Positions 6,551-11,696 of a DNA stretch of 11,696 nucleotides are shown in pieces; the stretch's first letter is position 1; every line of letters begins with the position of its first letter. The notes beneath the pieces were generated by a model. It had not been told where the DNA came from, searched no databases, and was given only the letters and a program-made list of their open reading frames with translations. A program made the position numbers and the translations under genes. The stretch is from Thermodesulfovibrionia bacterium (GTDB lineage Bacteria > Nitrospirota > Thermodesulfovibrionia > UBA6902): assembly GCA_947258735.1 (NCBI GenBank), contig CAMYJJ010000074.1:1-11696 (forward strand), read 5' to 3'.

Positions 6551-6790
6551 CTGTACTCCTTTCGGCTACATGTTCAGATATCTAAAATGCAATGTACATG
6601 CCAGGAAGAATAATTTGAAATCTGGATTATTAAACAGGAGGTTAGGTGTGCAGAAAAAAATATGCGTTATGTGTCTTCAATTCGATTGGCACATAAACAA
6701 ATGTGCCATGTCTCATTATTTATGAACTTGTCGATCAAACATTCATGACGGGAAATAACGCTATTGATATGTTAGATTATCCCTGTAATT
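6551..6790. other. Divergent intergenic region
   Basis: It separates the minus-strand Cys-rich gene from the plus-strand membrane-protein gene and must hold promoters for both, but neither has boxes I trust. It contains the small ORF at 6648-6725 and an 8-bp inverted repeat, TGGCACAT-N6-ATGTGCCA (6687-6708). No T-run follows that repeat, so it is not a simple terminator. Confidence 0.45.
6648..6725 (+). CDS. Possible 25-residue Cys-containing peptide (GTG start)
   Basis: AGGAGG at 6636-6641 sits exactly six bases before GTG 6648, the best ribosome-binding site in the region. The frame runs 25 codons to TGA 6723-6725. The peptide begins MQKKICVMCLQFDW and has a third Cys near the C-terminus (C-x2-C-x9-C). 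It could be a true small protein, a leader peptide for the membrane-protein gene at 6791, or the stump of a longer Cys-motif protein. An 8-bp inverted repeat lies inside it (6687-6708), so the segment may act as an RNA element rather than by its peptide. Not recognised as a family. Confidence 0.35.
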   Translation: MQKKICVMCLQFDWHINKCAMSHYL

Positions 6791-7444
6791 ATGTTTATAG
6801 GACATTTCGGTATCGGCTTTGCTGCAAAGAGGATAGCCCCAAAGACTTCACTTGGCACTTTTTTTATAGCATCACAGTTCATTGATCTTCTCTGGCCTGT
6901 TCTGGTCCTATTTGGAATTGAGCAGGTAAAGATAGATCCGGGAAACACAGTTGTCACACCACTTGAGTTCAGTTACTATCCTTATTCCCACAGTCTTCTT
7001 ACCGTGCTGGTCTGGTCACTGCTTATTGGCATTACCTATTTTATTGTAAAACGGAATAAGGCTGTATCCATATATCTTGGAGCGCTTGTGTTAAGTCACT
7101 GGTTGTTTGACCTGATCGTTCATCGTCCTGATCTGCCGCTGGTCCCCTGGCAGGAGACAAAGACAGGGTTGGGTTTGTGGAACTCATTGGCAGGAACCAT
7201 ATTTGTAGAGGGGCTGATATTTACAGCAGGAGTATTTTTGTATTTCAAAACTACGAGAGCAGCAAACAAAAAGGGTAATTATGGTCTTTGGGGACTCGTG
7301 CTTTTTTTCGTGGTCATTTATTTTTCTAACCTCTTTGGCCCTCTTCCGCCATCAACTGAAGATATAGCTTATTCAGGGCTTCTTCAATGGATTTTCGTTG
7401 TATGGGCATATTGGGTAGACCGGAACAGAAAATTGGCAATTTAA
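6791..7444 (+). CDS. Multi-pass membrane protein with conserved His/Asp motifs
   Basis: The product has 217 residues with about six hydrophobic spans. It begins MFIGHFGIGFAAKR, and I recall the same start in related proteins of a common unnamed family. Conserved-looking polar motifs are GHF near the N-terminus, QFIDLLWP, YPYSHSLL, and SHWLFDLIVHRPDLPL. His and Asp residues inside membrane segments resemble the YdjM-type 'membrane-bound metal-dependent hydrolase' proteins, but I cannot prove the relationship and no activity is assigned. No ribosome-binding site is seen before ATG 6791. The nearest in-frame upstream stop is at 6773-6775, so a longer start is excluded. Translation may be leaderless or coupled to the small ORF upstream. 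It ends near a long hairpin (7482-7560). Confidence 0.8.
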   Translation: MFIGHFGIGFAAKRIAPKTSLGTFFIASQFIDLLWPVLVLFGIEQVKIDPGNTVVTPLEFSYYPYSHSLLTVLVWSLLIGITYFIVKRNKAVSIYLGALVLSHWLFDLIVHRPDLPLVPWQETKTGLGLWNSLAGTIFVEGLIFTAGVFLYFKTTRAANKKGNYGLWGLVLFFVVIYFSNLFGPLPPSTEDIAYSGLLQWIFVVWAYWVDRNRKLAI

Positions 7445-7480
7445 GTAAGTCACCCAGCAGAAAGAAGACTGATCAATATC

Positions 7481-7560
7481 TGTCATCCTGAACTTGTTTC
7501 AGGATCTAACCCTTTTACAAACAATGCAAATATGAGATTCTGAATCAAGTTCAGAATGAC
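7481..7560. repeat. Long imperfect hairpin of two dispersed-repeat copies between convergent genes
   Basis: Bases 7482-7507 and 7535-7560 are inverted copies, with 23 of 26 positions pairing and a 27-nt loop. The left arm (7481-7507) is also an exact 27-bp inverted copy of 3120-3146. The hairpin sits between the convergent stop codons at 7444 and 7578 and could protect or terminate both transcripts. It lacks an adjacent T-run. Confidence 0.75.
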
Positions 7561-7577
7561 ATCTTATTTATAAAATA

Positions 7578-8396
7578 TTATTTTTTGTTTAAAAAGATCC
7601 TGATAATAATGATATACCCTGCTGCTGCAAAGGGAATGGAAAGCAGCTGGCCCATGGTTAAGGGGAATGACGAAGTGAGGGTCTGATATTCCTTGAAATA
7701 CTCTACAAAGAACCTGAGAGTAAAATATCCTGCAAGTAATATCCCGACCATCAAACCCTCCGGGCGGTCCTCACCGAGTTTACGATCAGTCAGGTAAAGC
7801 ACAAGAAATACCATAATGGCCATGGCAGCTTCATATAACTGGGAAGGATGCCGGGCCGTGGGAGGCAGTCCCATCATTCGGTCATATCGCGAAAAGACAA
7901 TGGCCCAGGGAACATCAGTCGCCCTTCCCACTATTTCAGAATTGAAAAAGTTGCCTATTCGTACGAGAGTTGCTCCCACAGTAACAGACATGGAGAACCG
8001 GTCACATGCCTCTATCATTGTCATTCCATATCTCCGGGAGTATGTCCATAATGCCAGTAGAATTCCTACGGCCGCCCCGTGGCTTGCCAGTCCTCCCTTC
8101 CAGACGTATAAGATCTGCAAAGGGTCCTGGAAAAACCTGTCCGGTTCATAAAACAGAACATGCCCAAGACGTGACCCTATGACAATACCAGCTACCACCA
8201 TCCACAAAAATGCATATGCATCATTTTCATCACGGCCGCTTCTTACTATCTGTTTATACCAGATATAAAAGCCGATCAGTATCGTAAGAGAAAATAACAT
8301 ACCATAATACCTGAGCTGCAGAGGCCCGATTTCAAAGATAACAGGACTTAGATTATGTGTCCATACAGGATGTGAAATGATCTCAGATGAATTCAT
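7578..8396 (-). CDS. lgt: Prolipoprotein diacylglyceryl transferase
   Basis: The product has 272 residues, normal length for Lgt. The integral inner-membrane enzyme transfers the diacylglyceryl group of phosphatidylglycerol to the lipobox cysteine of prolipoproteins, the first step of lipoprotein maturation. Visible signatures are GGLASHG (His106, equivalent to the essential His103 of the E. coli enzyme), the Lgt signature VRIGNFFNSEIVGR (146-158), RHPSQLYE, and FFVEYFKE near the last membrane spans. The start at 8396 has no clear Shine-Dalgarno. It lies 47 bp after threonine synthase on the same strand, so it may be read from the same mRNA. A TATAAT two bases upstream of the ATG is too close to serve this start. 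The three lipoproteins in this window are plausible substrates. Confidence 0.95.
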   Translation of the reverse strand: MNSSEIISHPVWTHNLSPVIFEIGPLQLRYYGMLFSLTILIGFYIWYKQIVRSGRDENDAYAFLWMVVAGIVIGSRLGHVLFYEPDRFFQDPLQILYVWKGGLASHGAAVGILLALWTYSRRYGMTMIEACDRFSMSVTVGATLVRIGNFFNSEIVGRATDVPWAIVFSRYDRMMGLPPTARHPSQLYEAAMAIMVFLVLYLTDRKLGEDRPEGLMVGILLAGYFTLRFFVEYFKEYQTLTSSFPLTMGQLLSIPFAAAGYIIIIRIFLNKK

Positions 8397-8443
8397 TAAT
8401 TATAGGATAAAACGGCGAGATGATAACTGCCTTTTTGTGACTA

Positions 8444-9511
8444 TTATATACAACAGCCTTTTAATACTTCCTCAACTGCAGGAATGGTCGCTTTGACCTT
8501 GACAGGCTTGTCTGATAATTGAATGGCATTGTCAGGGTCCTTCAGACCATGTCCGGTAAGCGTACAGACAACCCTGTCCCCCTTATTAAAAAATCCTTCA
8601 TTGGACAGTTTTATGACACCTGCCAGAGATGCCGCTGATGCAGGCTCACAGAACACACCTTCCTTTGATGCTATAAACTTGTAGGCTGATAAGATTTCAT
8701 CGTCGCTCACTGCATCAATGCGTCCGCCTGATTCGTCTTTCGCTGCGACAGCGCCTTTCCAGCTGGCTGGATTTCCAATCCTGATTGCGGTAGCGACCGT
8801 TTCAGGGTTTGAAACAGGCGCGTCATTTACAATGGGAGCAGCTCCGGCTGCCTGGAATCCAAGCATGACCGGCAATGAATCAATTTTTCCCTTATCGTTA
8901 TATTCCTTATATCCCTTCCAGTAGGCAGTTATGTTCCCGGCATTGCCAACAGGCAGTACATGATAATCAGGAGCATTGCCCAGCTGATCACAGACCTCAA
9001 AAGCTGCTGTTTTCTGGCCCTCTATACGATACGGATTTATGGAGTTGACCATTGCAAATTTATGCTTTTCAACAAGCTCCTTGACAATTCTCAAGGCATC
9101 ATCAAAATTGCCGTCAATCTGCACAACCATGGCTCCGTGTATCATTGCCTGTGCTAATTTACCCATTGCTATCTTACCTTCAGGAATTATTACGATGGCG
9201 CCGATTTTCGCCCTGGCAGAATACGCAGCAGCAGATGCAGAGGTATTGCCGGTGGAGGCACAGATAACGGCCCGGGAACCCTCTTCCACTGCCTTGGAGA
9301 TGGCCATGGTCATGCCGCGGTCCTTGAATGAACCGCTGGGGTTGGCACCTTCAAATTTAAAGTACAGATCAATATCTGCCTGGACCACATCAGATGCATG
9401 ATAAGCCCTGATGAGAGGCGTATTGCCTTCATTAAGTGTGATAACCGGCGTGGTATCTGTTACAGGCAGATAGTCTCTGTATTGTTCAATAAGGCCTTTC
9501 CATAATCCCAT
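8444..9511 (-). CDS. thrC: Threonine synthase
   Basis: The product has 355 residues from ATG 9511. It is PLP-dependent and converts O-phosphohomoserine to threonine and phosphate, the last step of threonine synthesis (cytoplasm). Seen: the N-terminus [22 protein letters not shown] (28-34), the PLP lysine in GSFKDRG (Lys63), [16 protein letters not shown], and the Gly-rich phosphate loop VGNAGN. Length fits the short bacterial type. A longer start at 9547 would overlap the NIL gene and adds 12 residues unlike the family. The stop of the NIL gene and this ATG are one base apart (TAA-T-ATG), so translational coupling is likely. The C-terminus ends GCCI, an unusual Cys pair. A second ThrC-fold gene lies at 10235-11470, so which of the two makes threonine is inferred from this one's more typical form. 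Confidence 0.9.
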   Translation of the reverse strand: MGLWKGLIEQYRDYLPVTDTTPVITLNEGNTPLIRAYHASDVVQADIDLYFKFEGANPSGSFKDRGMTMAISKAVEEGSRAVICASTGNTSASAAAYSARAKIGAIVIIPEGKIAMGKLAQAMIHGAMVVQIDGNFDDALRIVKELVEKHKFAMVNSINPYRIEGQKTAAFEVCDQLGNAPDYHVLPVGNAGNITAYWKGYKEYNDKGKIDSLPVMLGFQAAGAAPIVNDAPVSNPETVATAIRIGNPASWKGAVAAKDESGGRIDAVSDDEILSAYKFIASKEGVFCEPASAASLAGVIKLSNEGFFNKGDRVVCTLTGHGLKDPDNAIQLSDKPVKVKATIPAVEEVLKGCCI

Positions 9512-9512
9512 A

Positions 9513-9749
9513 TTATTCGAGTATGTCACCTTCCACAAGTTCAACATCCACTCCCTGCTGTTTCAGCGACTCTATTCCCTTATTAACATTTTCATCTTCA
9601 CCTTCAACCTCAAGGATCATCTCTCCTACGGTCTCTGTTACACGGGCCCTTCTTATGTTTGGTATGACATCAAATTTACGGGCCATGGTAAAAATCACCG
9701 GCTCTTTTATTAAGTCCTGCGGAAATGTCAGTTTAACCCTCTTCTTCAT
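9513..9749 (-). CDS. NIL-domain protein
   Basis: The product has 78 residues, made of one NIL domain. It has the beta-alpha-beta layout [18 protein letters not shown], then [26 protein letters not shown], then [18 protein letters not shown] domains occur at the end of methionine ABC importer ATPases (MetN), where they bind methionine and regulate, and fused to ferredoxins near homocysteine-forming enzymes (established knowledge). Here it stands alone between a MoaD/ThiS-like carrier and threonine synthase, so a sensing or partner role in sulfur or aspartate-family amino acid synthesis is reasonable but unproven. GAGGGGG precedes the ATG with good spacing. It ends one base before the thrC start. 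Confidence 0.85.
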   Translation of the reverse strand: MKKRVKLTFPQDLIKEPVIFTMARKFDVIPNIRRARVTETVGEMILEVEGEDENVNKGIESLKQQGVDVELVEGDILE

Positions 9750-9814
9750 ATCATTCCCCCTCGTTCAATATAAATATTATTTGAGATCAGAGTACAATCT
9801 GTAACAGGTATCAA

Positions 9815-10090
9815 TTAACAGCCTCCTGCTATGGCCGGGACTATAGACACTTCATCGCCGTCTTTTACTTCTGTTTCCTCATTTTTCATAAACCTTACAT
9901 CTTCCTCATTAACATAGATATTCACAAACCTCCGTAACTTTCCCCCTTCAGACACTCTCTCTCCAAGCCCCGGATATTTTTGATCCAGGTTGTTGATCAG
10001 AGCAATAATAGTCCCTGCGTCTCCTTCTACTTCTTCCTTGCCCTGTGTGAGCCTCTGAAGAGGCACAGGTATTTTCACGGTAACTGCCAT
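9815..10090 (-). CDS. MoaD/ThiS-family sulfur carrier protein ending Gly-Gly-Cys
   Basis: The product has 91 residues with the ubiquitin-like fold of MoaD/ThiS. Seen: the first strand AVTVKIPVPLQRLT, a helix with IIALINNLDQKYPGL, RRFVNIYVNEEDVRF, then VKDGDEVSIVPAIAGG. In this family the C-terminal GG is adenylated by an E1-like enzyme and turned into a thiocarboxylate that donates sulfur. Here one extra residue follows (Gly89-Gly90-Cys91), which would have to be removed first. Known carriers with such tails (HcyS of Wolinella, QbsE of Pseudomonas) are trimmed by JAMM metalloproteases. AAAGGAGG lies seven bases before the ATG. Neighbours are a MoeB/ThiF-like enzyme, a ThrC paralogue and a NIL protein, which points to amino acid sulfur transfer rather than molybdopterin synthesis. 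Confidence 0.9.
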   Translation of the reverse strand: MAVTVKIPVPLQRLTQGKEEVEGDAGTIIALINNLDQKYPGLGERVSEGGKLRRFVNIYVNEEDVRFMKNEETEVKDGDEVSIVPAIAGGC

Positions 10091-10111
10091 ATATAAGCCT
10101 CCTTTGAAAAT

Positions 10112-10153
10112 CGTTATTTGTTACTCGTTACTCGTTACTCGTTATTCGTTATT
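10112..10153. repeat. Tandem heptamer array (six imperfect units, consensus CGTTAYT)
   Basis: Units are CGTTATT, TGTTACT, CGTTACT, CGTTACT, CGTTATT and CGTTATT. The array lies between the stop of the ThrC paralogue and the moaD-like gene, just upstream of the latter's ribosome-binding site. Related AT-rich sequence continues to about 10230 and recurs inverted beyond the other end of the ThrC paralogue. Confidence 0.8.
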
Positions 10154-10234
10154 AGTTGTACATTACTGATTATTAATTGAACATTATAATTTTCATTAAC
10201 AATTAACGTTTAACTAATAACGATTAACTTATTA

Positions 10235-11470
10235 TTAAGCTCTTATTTTTTTCAGTATCTCCTCAAATGACTTCATGTTTGGATCAATATGATGAGGTTC
10301 AACAGTGTGACCCACAATGGCCTCTTTTGTCTTCAGACCGTTGCCGGTTATGCTCAGGACGGTAACCGCATCTCTGTCGATATGACCGCTTTCAATCAGT
10401 TTCATGGCAGATGCCAGGGTAACACCACCGGCTGTTTCTGCAAAAATGCCCTCGGTCCTTGCCATCAGCTTTATTGCACTTATTATCTCTTCATCAGACA
10501 CATCAGCACCAAACCCTCCGGTGTCCTTGATAACCTTCGTAGCATAAAAACCGTCAGCAGGATTTCCAATGGCAAGCGACTTGGCAATCGTATCCGGTTT
10601 AACAGGTTTAATTACATCCACATCATCCTTAATTGCCTTTACAATAGGAGAGCATCCGGTTGCCTGTGCAGAAAAAACCTTGGTATTCAGATCGTCAATC
10701 AGCCCGATCTCCTTCATCTCCTTGAAGCTCTTCCAGATTTTTGTCAGCAATGAACCACTTGCACACGGAACAACCACCGCATCAGGCGCCTTCCATCCCA
10801 ACTGTTCAACAATCTCATACCCCTGTGTCTTGGAACCTTCAGCATAAAACGGCCTGATATTAATGTTTACAAAAGCCCAGTTGTATTTATTGGCAACCTC
10901 ACTGCAGAGCCTGTTCACATCATCGTAATTACCGTCCACCGCTATGAGGTTCGGCTCATAAGCGAGTGATGCGATAATCTTGCTCTTTTCAAGGCTGGCA
11001 GGAATAAAAATAAACCTCTTAAACCCTCCGGCGGCGCCATGTGCTGATACCGAGTGAGCGAGGTTTCCCGTAGAAGCGCAGGCAACCGTATCAAAGCCGA
11101 ACTCCTTGGCCTTTGAGAGTGCTATGGCAACAACCCTGTCCTTAAAGGAAAGCGTGGGATGCGTAACCGTATCATCCTTTATGTAAAGCTCCTTCATGCC
11201 AAGGTGACGGGCAAGCTTGTCCGCCCTGACCAGAGGGGTAAAACCTGAGTGCAGGCCGCTGGTAGGTTCCCCGTCAATAGGCAGCAGTTCCTTGTATCTC
11301 CACAGGTTGTGCTGACGGGATTCGATCAATTCCCTGGTCATGACCTTTTTTATGGACGCGATATCGTACAGAACCTCTAAAGGTCCAAAACAGAATTCAC
11401 AAACATAAACAGGATCAACAGGGTATTCCCGTCCGCATTCCCTGCATTTCAATCCTTTTACATAACCCAT
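10235..11470 (-). CDS. Threonine-synthase-like PLP enzyme with N-terminal zinc ribbon
   Basis: The product has 411 residues. Residues 1-40 contain C9-x2-C12 and C24-x2-C27, a rubredoxin-like zinc ribbon. The rest is the fold-type II PLP core: SGFTPLVRADKLAR (75-88), the PLP lysine in LSFKDR (Lys110), CASTGNLAHSVSAHGAAGG, the Gly/Ser-rich loop CASGSLL, and the C-terminal SITGNGLK. It would be annotated threonine synthase by similarity. However, a shorter and more typical thrC lies three genes downstream, and this copy sits directly between an E1-like enzyme and a MoaD-like carrier. I infer a sulfur-replacement role (cysteine or homocysteine from a phosphorylated precursor) as an alternative. 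ThrC-fold enzymes are known to have changed substrate, as in archaeal cysteate synthase. The ATG at 11470 follows GGAGG at a long spacing of 11 bases. Confidence 0.85.
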   Translation of the reverse strand: MGYVKGLKCRECGREYPVDPVYVCEFCFGPLEVLYDIASIKKVMTRELIESRQHNLWRYKELLPIDGEPTSGLHSGFTPLVRADKLARHLGMKELYIKDDTVTHPTLSFKDRVVAIALSKAKEFGFDTVACASTGNLAHSVSAHGAAGGFKRFIFIPASLEKSKIIASLAYEPNLIAVDGNYDDVNRLCSEVANKYNWAFVNINIRPFYAEGSKTQGYEIVEQLGWKAPDAVVVPCASGSLLTKIWKSFKEMKEIGLIDDLNTKVFSAQATGCSPIVKAIKDDVDVIKPVKPDTIAKSLAIGNPADGFYATKVIKDTGGFGADVSDEEIISAIKLMARTEGIFAETAGGVTLASAMKLIESGHIDRDAVTVLSITGNGLKTKEAIVGHTVEPHHIDPNMKSFEEILKKIRA

Positions 11471-11489
11471 TTAAAAATTATCCTCCAAA

Positions 11490-11570
11490 CTAAATTAACG
11501 TTAATTGTTAGTTGTTAATAGTTATTTGTTATTAACTTTCTCAATTTACGATTAACGAATAACTAGTAAC
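11490..11570. repeat. AT-rich intergenic sequence, inverted relative of 10112-10230
   Basis: It contains AACGTTAATTGTTA (11497-11510), the exact inverse of TAACAATTAACGTT at 10197-10210. It also contains several TTATTxGTTA and ACGATTAACGAATAAC pieces that resemble the heptamers at 10112-10153 in reverse. It lies between the E1-like gene and the ThrC paralogue. Confidence 0.55.
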
Positions 11571-11574
11571 GATT

Positions 11575-11696
11575 TCATATCGAACAATACTCTTCAGGTG
11601 AATCTTTAAGTTCCGTGATAGTCGGATTTTTGCCGCACATGGCACAGTCATCATTTTTCGGGATCTTCACTTTTCTGAAGTTTACCCCCAGGGCAT
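11575..11696 (-). CDS. MoeB/ThiF/HesA-family E1-like enzyme, C-terminal end only
   Basis: About 40 codons are visible, running off the window edge. The tail reads GVNFRKVKIPKNDDCAMCGK, then NPTITELKDSPEEYC, then SI and a stop. The CxxCG, PTITEL and EEYC features mark the zinc-binding C-terminus of MoeB/ThiF/HesA adenylyltransferases. These enzymes activate the C-terminal glycine of MoaD/ThiS proteins with ATP and support thiocarboxylate formation. It precedes the ThrC paralogue by 104 bp on the same strand and probably activates the carrier encoded at 9815-10090. The catalytic domain is outside the window, so subfamily cannot be told. Confidence 0.85.
   Translation of the reverse strand, partial: ALGVNFRKVKIPKNDDCAMCGKNPTITELKDSPEEYCSI

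Noticed and set aside
6687..6708. TGGCAC as a sigma54 -24 element
   Set aside because: No TTGC-type -12 element at the required spacing. The bases are better explained as one arm of an inverted repeat.
8399..8404. TATAAT (minus strand) just before lgt as its promoter
   Set aside because: It is two bases from the ATG, so transcription would begin inside the gene, and no fitting -35 box is present.
9512..9547. ATG at 9547 as start of threonine synthase
   Set aside because: The extra 12 residues overlap the NIL gene and do not look like the family. The family-typical N-terminus begins at the ATG at 9511.
10112..10153. Heptamer array as a CRISPR
   Set aside because: Units are 7 bp, directly adjacent and without spacers. 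Nothing else in the window looks like a CRISPR array, and I saw no tRNA or rRNA gene.

Overview
The window most likely comes from a Gram-negative, diderm bacterium with a moderately AT-rich genome. The evidence is a PEP-CTERM protein (exosortase-sorted), an outer-membrane-type beta-barrel with a C-terminal phenylalanine, three lipobox lipoproteins with an lgt gene, and dispersed palindromic repeats. I cannot assign a phylum from sequence alone. A Nitrospirota- or Desulfobacterota-like lineage fits this mix, with low confidence.

Layout. Positions 1-963 (minus) hold the N-terminal 321 codons of a large secreted protein made of tandem jelly-roll-like units. Divergent from it, a near-consensus sigma70-type promoter followed about 75 nt later by a strong intrinsic terminator marks a candidate small RNA (about 1057-1130, plus). 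A minus-strand group at 1410-2948 encodes an outer-membrane barrel and two small lipoproteins, one of the DUF2846 type. Positions 3019-3200 carry a dRS3-like palindrome that appears to be split by a 128-129 bp MITE-like element. A 661-aa beta-propeller lipoprotein (3540-5525, plus) faces a minus-strand pair at 5550-6550: a 60-aa Cys-rich protein overlapping a PEP-CTERM protein by 4 bp. A multi-pass membrane protein (6791-7444, plus) follows, perhaps preceded by a tiny Cys-containing ORF, and it ends against a long repeat-derived hairpin.

The right third (7578-11696, all minus) is the metabolic core. In transcription order it reads: a MoeB/ThiF/HesA-type E1-like enzyme (partial), a zinc-ribbon threonine-synthase paralogue, a MoaD/ThiS sulfur carrier ending Gly-Gly-Cys, a NIL-domain protein, threonine synthase, and lgt. 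Activation enzyme, sulfur carrier and PLP-dependent replacement enzyme together suggest a protein-thiocarboxylate route to a sulfur amino acid, built on a ThrC-fold enzyme rather than the usual CysM/MetZ type. This is the most interesting system in the window. The precise reaction is inference.

The surface-protein genes on the left and the lgt gene on the right are functionally linked only in general terms: Lgt would lipidate the three lipoproteins seen here.
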